Shown here piece after piece: positions 31,202 through 41,877 of a stretch of 64,000 nucleotides of DNA (positions are counted from its first letter, which is position 1; each line of letters starts with the position of its first letter). Location of the stretch: contig CAUEEP010000727.1 in NCBI GenBank assembly GCA_958450365.1, positions 1,927,501-1,991,500 on the forward strand, in the 5' to 3' direction. The notes under the pieces are model-generated. The model had not been told where the DNA came from. It did no database searches and was given only the letters and a program-made list of their open reading frames with translations. The stretch is from Mesorhabditis belari (lineage: Eukaryota > Nematoda > Chromadorea > Rhabditida > Rhabditidae). The position numbers and the translations under genes are program-made.

Positions 31202-33451
31202 ATGCCTCCTTTACTTCACCTTGCCGGCTTTTTCCTTTTGTGTAAGTTTTACAATTTCCTTTTTTCTTCGTCCTCCAGTTTTTAATTTGCTGTTTTTAGC
31301 GATTGGAGCCCAATTACCGCCAAATGTGATCGTCGGGATAAAAGGAATCGCGATAGAGTGTGTTGTGTTTTTTACTTATAATCTATCTGCTTTAAGTGAG
31401 GTGGGAGTTGTTGAAAAATTCATCGATGGTGATTCTATAACGACCTATTTGGAGGGGTCAACGTAAGCTTCGTTCTGCTGTTTTAATTTATAGAGGTTTA
31501 GAAACTCGTTACCAACAATCTATGGCTCAATGTTCGACACCTGTGATCCAAAAGAGAAAAAAGTCGAATTGGTCGAGAGCACGATGCGAGACGATAAAAA
31601 GTACAATTTCACACTCGTCAAAGGCAAATTGGTAATTTTATTTTTGAAAATTCATTACTTTTAGTGAGGTAGACTGCCACACAAAAATCCAGCGCTCGTA
31701 CTATTTATTTTTCAATAAAGACATGGATTTTAGAAAGTGCATGGAAAGCCGAGTGAGAGTGTGAAACTATGCCTGGGGGAAAACAACAAGCCTGGCTTAA
31801 ACTGGATCATTGTAAAAGAAGGTTTTTTCTATACAAGTGTTTCGATGTCGACTTTATCATCTAGCTCCCGTCAATTGGTCACTGATTGGATGGGCGATTG
31901 TGATTGTACTCTCGACTCTGCTTAGTGCCCTGTTCACCGGCTTAAACATTGGTACGTGCAAAGGGTTGATAGTTTTTATACCTGGATCCTAGGATTGATG
32001 TCGTTAACTCTGGAACAATTGGAGGCTTACAAGAATCACGGCACTGGAAAGAAAAAGAAATACGCCGAGGATATTTTGCCGTTTCGTCGAGACAGCAATT
32101 TACTCATCTGCTCACTCACTATTGGTAAATTTTCTAATTGATCTCAAAGTATCACTTTTTACAGCAAACGCTCTCGTAAACATTCTAAATGCTCTTGGAT
32201 TTGGGTATATTTTCGGTGAAGTCGCAATTTCGGTTTGTTGGTTTAATGATTTACTAGATGAATTTCTCTTTTGGAACGTATATAGCGAGTACGCACTCTC
32301 GGTGTTTTGTCCGGCATTGCTCACGCTTATTCTTGGAGAAATACTTCCGCAGGCAGTTTGTTCAAAGTAAGCATTTTTATATTTTAAATTCTTTAAAACT
32401 TATTAATCTAGATACCCTCTACAAACAGGATCTTGGACGAAGAATGTAACTCGTGCCCTTTTGCTCGTCCTCTACCCGGTTGCAAAGCCAGTGTCATTTC
32501 TTCTTACACTTGTTTCTGGAAAAGAAGCACGAGAAGTTTACAGCAAAGAAATGCTTGCAAGTTGGCTCGTTTTATACCATCATTTAATTGCCAGGTTTTA
32601 GAACTTTTAAAAGCGCATGCAAAGAATACAGATGACGTTTCGAAATTGGACCAAGGAGATTATATTATCCGAGTACGTTTGTTCATTGTAATGACACTTT
32701 CTTCATGATATTTTGAAAGAAAGGAAAATTATTTAATGTTGTTTTATAGAGTATGGCGAGAACTCTGGAAAATTTGGGTAAACAAGCAAAAGATGTTATG
32801 GTCCCATGGGAAAAGGTAGGCCTTCAGTTGATGGAAATGAATCAATAAGAGCTTTAAGGTGAAAAAATTGACGGCAAATGATGTGATCAATGATGAATTG
32901 TGGAAGAAGCTCAGCAAAATGCAATATTCCCGTTTCCCAGTCATCGAAAACGGAAAAGTGAGTTGACAGCTGCAGTTTTTGTATTTTCTCATTTACGGGT
33001 GGTTGCAATTCAACACGTGAAAGATCTACTAAATGTCAAGGATCCCAAATTTAACGGTCTCTCGCTTGGAATCGTGTCGGCCCTATGGCATAAAAGCTAT
33101 CTTGTAAGGCTTTTCCACGGTTTTAATACGGCTTTTTCACGGTGTCCACTGTTTATTAGTTTCGCACGGCTTTGGAAGAAACACCAATCATTACTTTGCT
33201 AGAAGAAATGAAGAAAGGGATCCCTGTGATGCTTGTTTTCAGGTAGACAACTTCTAATTTTTATAACTTATAACCAATCAACGCATTTAGATCAAACGAT
33301 GAAAGTAGCTTCGAAATCGTTGGAATGCTAACATTAGAGGATCTTTTGGAACAAGTTAGTCCATTTCATTGTTGCGTTAATTTTTATTGTTCAGGTGATA
33401 GGAGAGATCAAAGATGAAAAGGAAAACAAAAATAAAAATTCAAACGATTGA
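31202..33451 (+). CDS. CNNM (cyclin-M)-type divalent-metal transporter
   Basis: Membrane protein of the CNNM/CorC magnesium-transport family: N-terminal extracellular domain, DUF21 membrane domain, CBS pair. About 15 exons, about 505 aa. A signal-peptide start MPPLLHLAGFFLL is followed by the luminal domain (PPNVIVGIKGIAIECVVFF), TM1 WSLIGWAIVIVLSTLLSALF, the family motif GLNIGLMSLTLEQLE, TM segments NALVNILNALGFGYIFGEV and FCPALLTLILGEILPQAVCS, VARPV-like AKPVSFLLTLVSGKEARE, VYSKEMLAKLLKAH, KQAKDVMVPWEKV and MQYSRFPVIENGK (CBS1), VAIQHVKDLLNV, and IVGMLTLEDLLEQVIGEI (end of CBS2). Stop 33449-33451. It shares a short divergent promoter with the coiled-coil gene. Its 5' end is duplicated at 34.7-35.0 kb. 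Confidence 0.88.
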
Positions 33452-33619
33452 TGGGGTTAGAACGCAAGGTAGTATATCCGTATTTTACCATTTGCTTAAA
33501 TTATTGGATAAATTTTATGATTACGTTAAAATGCATGGATGACAAACGCTTAAGAGTTTCAAGACAGAAGACAAAGTTTAAAAGTTGCACGTAAAAATAA
33601 AAATAAAAAATCAAGGTCG

Positions 33620-34385
33620 CATCATGCATCATTCGAAAATGTAAGTTGGCTCCATATTCAGTGCTTTGCAGACCTCCTCATTTACTTTGTTTGGGAGTCT
33701 TGCCCCTGAGAACTGCGTAAGAAGTGGGCGATTGTGCTTCGATGAAATAAGACTCTCTGGAAAGGAAATGTTAGTATATCTGAAAATACAAAACTAACTT
33801 GAGATGGGGTCGAGCCAAAACGTTTCGTTCGTGCAATTCGCGTAGTCGTCCGTATTTGTCATATTTGTCTTGTTGTCCAGATCCTCGAGTGACGGGCATA
33901 AGGCCAATCGATGAGCGATTTCGAGTCGACAACGTCTGTTTGGAATGAGGCTCCAGCCCATTCTCGATAGCTAAAGCAAGCTTAAATTATGGGACATTAA
34001 CGCTAAAACCAACCCTTCGCACTGCCCTGGCCTTGAAGTTCAAAATATGCAAGTTTTTCTTTCAGTTGAATCGTCTGAGGAAAAAATGTCAAGATTTATC
34101 GTTAAATGTTACCTCTTCTTTTAGCTTGTATAAAATGAAAGTGCAATCAACAAACTCGTGCTCCAGTTCGGCACGCTTGCTGACGATCGTCTTGTGTTCA
34201 CGCTCCTGTGCTTGGATGAGATGATCGAGCTCGTTGATGCGCTTTCTCATTTCTTGATTCTCATTGAGGATTTGTTTCTCCCCAAATTTAATGCTTAAAA
34301 AGGAAACCAGCAAACAATATACCTTGGTCGAGCAGAGGCCGAGCCGGGTGACGAAGAAGAGTTGACAAAAAGATGCATGTCTAAA
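33620..34385 (-). pseudogene. Third, internally deleted copy of the coiled-coil gene
   Basis: 33640-34050 follows 28120-28560 (exons for ESYFIE and the RLRELHERN region). It then jumps to a copy of about 28870-28935 and again, at about 34130, to a copy of 30645-30890 including the MHRF first exon. Most coiled-coil exons are missing and the ends of the remaining ones no longer join in frame. Confidence 0.85.
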
Positions 34386-34407
34386 AAGAAAACGTTAACA
34401 AATCAGA

Positions 34408-34500
34408 GATCGTAAAAATTCTAATAGACGGGCATGTCCGTCATAGGCGTATATTTTTTAAACCCCCTAAAGTGCCCGTCTATTAGAGTTTTTATGGCAA
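34408..34500. repeat. Foldback element 2
   Basis: CTAATAGACGGGCA at 34421 is inverted at TGCCCGTCTATTAG near 34473-34486, with flanking CGTAAAAATT and ATTTTTATGG-like ends. It is inserted in the third copy between its first exon and the shared promoter and is absent at the equivalent place near 30900. Confidence 0.85.
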
Positions 34501-34995
34501 CTTGAAAGAAATGAAATGGAATGGAATGAGCGAATCTGGGAGTGGGGCGAAGGATCGAACAAGTAATCAAACTATGCGGGGAACGTCATGAAATCGGCAA
34601 GAGTAGAGAAAATGATCCAGAACACGCACGAAAAATTCGTTAAAAGCAATGTGATTTCATTTGAATAAGTGAATATCTATACTTTAATGGGCGTGTTTTG
34701 AATATGAGTATATTAAACTTATCATTGTAAATTGCATAAGGCGCAAACGCTCGGTACTTGGCCAAAAATCATTGATGCCTCCTTTACTTCACCTTGCCGG
34801 CTTTTTCCTTTTGTGTAAGTTTTACAATTTCCTTTGTCCTTCGTCCTCCAGTTTTTAATTTGCTGTTTTTAGCGATTGGAGCCCAATTACCGCCAAATGT
34901 GATCGTCGGGATAAAAGGAATCGCGATAGAGTGTGTTGTGTTTTTTACTTATAATCTATCTGCTTTAAGTGAGGTGGGAGTTGTCGAAAAAAATT
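34501..34995 (+). pseudogene. Duplicated CNNM promoter and first two exons
   Basis: Near-identical to 30930-31420. The start codon at 34775 and the signal-peptide exon are intact, and the second exon runs to GVVEK and then diverges at about 34990 into unrelated sequence with a stop. It could yield only a truncated secreted peptide. Confidence 0.88.
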
Positions 34996-36895
34996 TTCAA
35001 TGATAATTTTATGTAAACGGTTCCCTTTATGACTATCATACACGGAAGAGTCGTGATTGAAGTGTTTTTCCTCTTTGTCAATTTCCAATTCTCTTTTTCT
35101 TCGAAACTTTTCTCATCCCATATGCAAATGTCGATGCTCATAAAGCTGCTGTGTGTGCGCAAAAATAATTCTCTTCTTTTCTTCTTTACCTTTCATCGTT
35201 TGTTCGTTTTGTGAGTTGCGAAGGGACGGCTCTTCGAAAGATTTTAAGCCTTGAAAGAACGCCTCGAAAGCTGAAGATTACCCATGAAAAGCCAGGAAAA
35301 TCGACAAGAATTTTGTTTGTATAACAAGTGGGAACAAAAGCAATTAGCGCGCTCACTCAAATGACTAAAGATCTTTGACTATTTGGGATAAATGCTGGGG
35401 AATCATAGAATTCAGCAGTCGTTGAGCATAATGAGTTTTCATCTCGAATGGTGCGCTTTCTAAAATGTGCCAATTTTCGAAAACTACCAAAAACCTTGTT
35501 TCAAATTTTATTTTGTTTGACTATGTGGTGTTCAAGGATTTAGAAAGCTTTTGAAGCAGATTGATTGAATAAAAACTGGAAGCAAAATTACGGTAGCTTT
35601 CTTAAGGGGGCGCATTTAGGAAACACTGTTTGAATTAGTCTCAGTTCTACAGTATACTGAAGCTCTCCAGTATACTGTAGAGAGACTGGGACTGGTTCAA
35701 GTCAATAAATCTCACCTCAAACTTCAGCTGGCAATAATCTTAAAGATACCGTAAACTCTCAGTCGTTTGTCTCAGTTTGCTGAAAAGACTGAATAACTTT
35801 TGATTGAAAAGGTGAAGAGTTTCAAAAAAAAAAACTTTTTCAAACTTTCACATCCCCTTCACATTTTGTCCATGGATTTGTCGCATTCTCTTCCACAGGG
35901 AGGATCGCGTGCACAAACGAAGACTGAATGGTTATTGGAAAGGAGAGAAGAGAGTCTCCAATCCATCTCACTCACACACAAACAAACATAACGAACACAC
36001 CTTCACTGTTATTTTCTTTCTCTCTTTTTCATAGTGATTTTGTGACCCAAATCTGATTTACCTATTTCTTTTTAACCTTCACTCTTTTGAGAATCTGAGT
36101 CGAAATGGTATATTAGGGTAACCCGGTGTTTAAAATGACTCACGTATCTTTTTCTGGAGAGTATCTTTTAGGAAACGATCAATGCAAGAGCTGTTTGTTG
36201 CCTCGAAATGGTTAAAGTTTGTGGATAAAAGTTCTGGAGTTTAAATGAGAAATTTGATTACTATTCTATTGACAATCCTTGAACCAATCTGTCCCAATTC
36301 TGTCCTCGAATATAGTTCAAACTATATATTTCATTAGTGACCATGTTTTTTCCTCCGTAAGCACTCAGGCACTCATCTCTCTTGAGCCTATTGTCGGTCT
36401 TTCGGACTACTTAGGTAGATGATTGGTCTTTTCAGAGAGGTGAAATCCGAAAGTGTCGACCCGATCTATCTCCGTGTTTTCTCGCAGTGTTCTTAGAATG
36501 GGGAAAGTGGGGGGGAGGGGTTGGTCCTAATCTGACAGTCCTCCTTTCGCGGGGATCCCTGCCCCTCGTGTGTCGTGTTTGTGCTTCACCACTAAGAGAA
36601 AAGAAGTCCCAAGTTTGGTGGGGAGGGTTGAGGGGGTCACAGACACATTCTTGCACCCCTCCACCTCTGGGCACAACCGCTCTCTTGTTGAGCCTGGAGG
36701 TGTCCCTGTCCCCTCCGTATGTCCTTTCTCCAGTCCTTTCCCTTTTCTTTCTTCCATTCTAACAAATTCTGTGAATGGATTTCCTGTTTTTGATGCCTTA
36801 TGTCTCAGTTTTGAGTCATAAAGCTATCCTTATTCTTCCGTGATTGTTCATATAGTTCTTCTTTTTCTTCCTTCTTCGATTCTTCGTTCTTCGGT

Positions 36896-37110
36896 TCTTC
36901 CTTCGGTTGTTCCTTCGGTTCTTCCTTCGGTTGTTCCTTCGGTTGTTCCTTCGGTTGTTCCTTCGGTTGTTCCTTCGGTTCTTCCTTCGGTTCTTCCTTC
37001 GGTTCTTCCTTCGGTTCTTCCTTCGGTTGTTCCTTCGGTTCTTCCTTCGGTTGTTCCTTCGGTTCTTCCTTCGATTCTTCCTTCGATTCTTCCTTCGATT
37101 CTTCGTTCTT
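36896..37110. repeat. 12-bp minisatellite
   Basis: About 18 copies of (G/C)TTCCTTCGGTT, alternating GTTCC and CTTCC starts, degrading to CTTCCTTCGATT at the right end. All frames stay open, which creates false ORFs such as SVLPSVVPSV and FLRLFLRFF. Confidence 0.95.
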
Positions 37111-38925
37111 CAGTTCTTCCTTTGATCCTTCAACTTACTATTAATTCAGTAAGTTCAATTCAGGTTCTGTATTTATGTTTTTCCAACTTTAAATTTGTAG
37201 CTACTCAATAACTTATGATACTTTCAACAGTATGCCTTGTCACTTCATTACATCTCACCTCTTTCCTTGTCAGATATTCTTCAGTTCTTTGTCTGTACTT
37301 GCTGTTCTTGAGATTGAGATTTTTGGCTCACATTTCCTTTTCAAATCATATCACTTTTCATTTTTTGTTTTTTTTTGATACAATTAAAGACAGAAAGTTC
37401 TATGTTGAGATACTATCGTTTTACTTCAAAAAGAGCGACATCAAGATTTCGACAATGAGTAGAGAGTGTGCCTCTTGAGCAAGTTTTTCTAAAAAATATC
37501 AACTTTCTCGTTCTCGCTTCTACTTTTCTCCAACTAATCTAATTTCTTATCTTTCTATATACTTGAGTCCTTGGTGTTTTCGAAAGTCGGTACATTTCTC
37601 TAGATTTTTACTGATCAATCCAGAAACAAGGTTACTAGTTTTTAAATGTTTGCATGTTTTAATAAATGCACTGATCAAAAAGAACAGACTACTGTACATT
37701 TCATCACCCTCTTCAAATTATTTCAAGATTTAAAGTGTATCCCAATTGATAGTCTCGATCTCGATTTGTCTCTTTCCACATCCAAATTTGGGCTAACTGT
37801 GGGGGTGAATTGTTTGTGAAAAGGGCCAACAATCATCACTCTTTCCTATCTTCTCCTTCTTTATCTCAAGTACTTCTTTTTCTTCTTCTATATCCACATT
37901 TCCTTCAAATTGAATGACCCACTCAACTTCTTCTCTTTGTCAGTCAGAGATCTTCCCATCAATTCCCCCCTCCCAAATTGGAACGATCATCCCCTATTTC
38001 TTTTCTTTCTAAATCCGATCCAAACCACTCGATGACCGATTTAGATTTGAGAAGCTCCGAATTTAGAGATTTCATCACAATAGGAGGAAATCTAACAATA
38101 ACAACAATGACAATGAGCTGAGGAAACATTTTAAACATTTAAACTAAGAAAACAAACATTTTAAAAGCATATATCATACGATAAGCATACGATTAAATCT
38201 TGCAATCTTGCTGTTTTAATATTTGCTATATCTTGTCAAATCCAGGGTTGGTCAGAACTCAAAAGCTACAAGCAAAAACTACAAGCAATCATGGCAGAAG
38301 CCAAGTAAAATCCGAAATCAGCCCATTAACACTTGGGTAAATGATGATTTCGAAAAATTCAATTTCAACTAAGACAAATGAACTTCAAAGCGCCAAACAG
38401 GGGTGGGCATATTTGGTGGAGGGTGAAGGGGTGCCGTTGTTGTTTGTTCCTGTAGTTGCCCTCTTTTCCTCGCAGTCCAATCTGTCCCTCTTCCCTCCTT
38501 TCTTTGATCACCACAAATATCCCCTTTGGTCTTTAGGTATAGTCAAACATCTAAAGGTGAAAACAATTCTAAACAAGAGGTTAAAGTCTTTAAGACTGAA
38601 AAAAAGCAAGTGACAGCCTTTAAAGCTCTTCTTTAGTATTAGGATTTATCAAAATTTGTTTACATCATAAATTTACAGGAAACTGGGCTACTTTAGATTG
38701 TTATTATAATCCAAAAACGCATAAGGGATACGGAAAGTGAGTACGGTAATGCTACAGTACCCTCAACTACCCTCAATTGCCAGTTAAACAAGACAGTACG
38801 GTAGCACCAAATGCTATACTTTAAGCCTATCTCAAAACCAGTGCAAAGGACCATTAAGCGATAATTGAGCATTGCATGTCTTCTCCCTCTTCAAGCCTGA
38901 AGTGAAATGATCGGCTGAAGTAAGA

Positions 38926-39003
38926 CAGTCCGATAGCTAGGTAGCTAGGTATCCAGGCCATACTATAGGCCGATAGCTAGGTATCCAGGCGATACTATAG
39001 GCC
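38926..39003. repeat. Direct repeat, about 36 bp x 2
   Basis: GATAGCTAGGTATCCAGGC followed by (C/G)ATACTATAGGCC occurs twice in tandem, with an extra AGCTAGGT unit in the first copy. Confidence 0.9.
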
Positions 39004-39698
39004 AAATGAGCTTATCCATCAATCTTGTGTTTTCTCTTTTCCTTTCCTTCACTCGATTCCTTTCCTTCACTATGTGGAGTTCCAATATGGGTCTTGGACT
39101 CTTTCTTTTAGCACATTTTCTCCCTTTTCAATCCGAAAAGCTTCTTCTAATAGGGTGAAGAAAAAGGAATGAAAGGGAAAGGTGTGGAAGCGTGAAACTG
39201 CGCTAATGAGTCTGCAAATAGTTGAAAGGGGGAATGTGGGGACGAATACCCATCCCTTCACCCCTGGATGGGTCTTCTGGAGTTGGAAAAGAGAAGGAAA
39301 CTGTAGCTATTTCCATCTCTTGCCTAACAAGATTATGCACCATATTGATTAGATTCTTTGGCTCCAAGCATACTTTCTAGTTAGACTTTCCTAGCTAGAT
39401 GTGTTCTTAATGAGTTTTGATTTTTGATTACATTATTATCCGCCAATGACTAATATCATGTTTTCTAGAACGCGCTGTCTTTCGTAAAGTATCGTAATCT
39501 TGCACATGCACAGCTCAATCCAATCTATCTACTTTTGGTATCTTTTGGTAGCCAATCCCCATTGCACATTTGGTATAGGCTTAGCCAGAGTACTGTATTG
39601 TCTTAATTTAGCATTACCGTACTCCTTTCTTAGATTACTAAACAGAAAAAGAAACCAATGTTTTGTTTTGATTTTGATAGTTTTGATGACTGCAATTA

Positions 39699-39808
39699 GT
39701 TTTGATCTATGTAACTAGCTTTGATCTATGCAACTAGTTTTGATCTCTGCAACTAGCTTTGATCTATGCAACTAGCTTTGATCTCTGCAACTAGTTTTGA
39801 TCTCTGCA
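39699..39808. repeat. 19-bp tandem repeat
   Basis: About six copies of AACTAGCTTTGATCTATGC with C/T and G/T variants. Confidence 0.92.
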
Positions 39809-40863
39809 AACCCTACTCGTGACCATCGTCACTTTGTGATGGAAAAGCGCGCTCAAATTACCTGACCTTTTTCGTTGAAAGATTGAAAAGTGAGGTGATC
39901 GAATGCTCGTGTTGAATGGGAAAACTATCTGTTCTTTTAGATGGGGACAAATGCTTAGTGTTGTTTAGAAAAGATGGAAACGGAGGGAAAGCTCTTAACG
40001 CTCTCCGACACAGAAAAGGACATCAACAATCACAAAAGACGGGGGAATTTATTGGGAATTAGGTACACGAGAAGAACAAGAAAAAGGAGAACAACTTGAG
40101 GACTTCCGGGCAGAGAAAGAAGAATCGAAGAATGCTATGAATGCTATGAATACCTATTCTATAGATATTTCTACCGTAATCATTTTCGTTCTTTTCAATC
40201 AAATGAATCTTTCTACCGTAATGACTTACCAAAATACCCTTCCTGTGCCTTTTTATGTACCCCTTGTACTCTTGAAATATCCAGTACTTGTAAAAAAACA
40301 TCTGTATATTGTATCCCCAGTCTCTTTTCCTTTCCTCCTTATGAATCGATTTCTGTGTCCATCCGCAGGGAAAGTATCGTGTCAAGTTGAGTGGCCGTCC
40401 CATCCATTCCATCCATTCCATCCATTCCATCCATCCCATCCATCCATCCATCCAATTTTTGTGTTTGTTATTGTACTCTCTTATCTCCATTCTCATCCAC
40501 AAAACCGTTTCACTCATTTTTTCTTTGCCTCTCTTGTTTTATGCTTCTTCATCTTTTCCCAAATGAACTCAACTCTTTAAAAAGCAAAAATTCTTTGATT
40601 GGTCAAAGACTTTTGAAACCATGACTTTGTCAATGCCAATGTTTTGAATTGTCAGGGCCATAAAATTAATTGGTTTTCTAGGTATTTCAAGTTCAAATTT
40701 GGCTTTTGATTGCTCGTCTAGCAACTGGCAAATAGCAAATATCGATTTCATCAATCAAACTAGCAAGTTTTGCTAGTCATCAAAAAGGTGACCGGTCCTA
40801 GAATCCAAATTTTCCGGCCCGATCTATGGGCTTATGGCTTGAGAATCAGTCTGCCAAGATAGA

Positions 40864-41121
40864 TACCGTAAATACTCTAATAAAACGCCATCTCCTCGTA
40901 CAATTGCGTAGTTTAACTTCTTTTTAGAAAATCATTTTTCTCAGCTCCTAGATTTTTTCTAACTACACTTTTGATACCAAAAAAATACTAGATTTCAAGG
41001 GCTATCATTTGACCTAAGCACACACTGTAGCATAAAGCAGCGTGGAGAACGGGACGTTCAAAGTTAAACTATGCGACTGGTACGCCTATCATTATGGCGT
41101 TTTATTAGAGTATGCACGGTA
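40864..41121. repeat. Foldback element 3
   Basis: Ends TACCGTAAATACTCTAATAA followed by AACGCC, mirrored at the right as GGCGTTTTATTAGAGTATGC then ACGGTA. The middle also folds (GTTTAACTTC.. against ..AAAGTTAAACTATGCG). Confidence 0.87.
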
Positions 41122-41877
41122 AATACTTGCTAAAACTGGCACTTTTTAGTACCGATATTCTTTAGTCTAGTATAAGAGAAGCTGAAGGCCGATCGAGCTA
41201 GGGTAAAGCTAGGGTAGAGCTACATAAATGGGAAAGGAGTGTCCCTTCTGTTTCTTTTCTGATAAACTCTCCCCTGAAGGGAGATCCCTCTAAAAAGGGT
41301 TGAGTGAGTAGTGTGACAGTCTGCAAACAAGCCTTTTACCCCTTCCTTTTACCCCTTCCCATTCCCCCTTCCACACGCGTGATCATCCTGTTGCTGTGCT
41401 CGTCAAATCTCTCGTTGATAGAAGTTTTGAGATAAGAAGTCATATGGGAAAAGGAATAAGGGGATTTATGGAAGGTTTTTTGATGGTTTTGGATATTACA
41501 ATGATCAAAATAGAGAGCTAAATAGAGAGCTTTTAAATTTCAGCTTTTGAATGAGACTGAATGAATGCTAGCTAGATAACACTGAACTGAACAGCTAGAT
41601 AACTGAACACTGAACACTAGATAACACTGAACAGCTAGATAACAAATAATTTTATGGGATGAATCTAGTTGTTCAAGATCTAGTTGTTCAAAATTGATTT
41701 TCAAACTTGTTTTTTTACATTTCTTAAACTCAAAACTTTAATTTCAATCTATTCCAGAAAAAGAAAATCACGAGGAAAAACCCAAACGAGAAACAAATTC
41801 GATTTCAATATCTTCTTTCTTCTTCAATCTTCCATCAATTGTTGATCGATCATCAGATGAGGAGGTAGTCGTCTCGA

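Larger units (their letters stand above)
34996..41877. other. 6.9-kb region without a supported gene
   Basis: Upstream of the cadherin start. I see no domain signature or phase-consistent exon chain. Contents: a 52-bp inverted pair at about 35640-35690, a G/C-rich block at 36430-36760, a 12-bp minisatellite (36896-37110), short tandem repeats at 38926-39003, 39699-39808 and 40390-40455, a foldback element (40864-41121), and CTAGATAAC repeats at 41560-41645. Part may be cadherin promoter or 5' UTR. Confidence 0.55.

Noticed and set aside
36430..36760. Possible gene in the GC-rich block (overlapping ORFs on both strands)
   Set aside because: Homopolymer-rich G and C runs, no splice-phase chain and no recognisable domain; kept only as a compositional feature.
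36840..37211. 123-codon ORF of SVLPSVVPSV repeats and overlapping FLRLFLRFF ORF
   Set aside because: Pure translation of a 12-bp minisatellite, open in several frames; no start context or splice partners.
40059..40580. 152- and 147-codon overlapping ORFs on opposite strands
   Set aside because: Built on a CCATT-type microsatellite (WMEWMEWM / HPFHPFHP); no domain or splice support.
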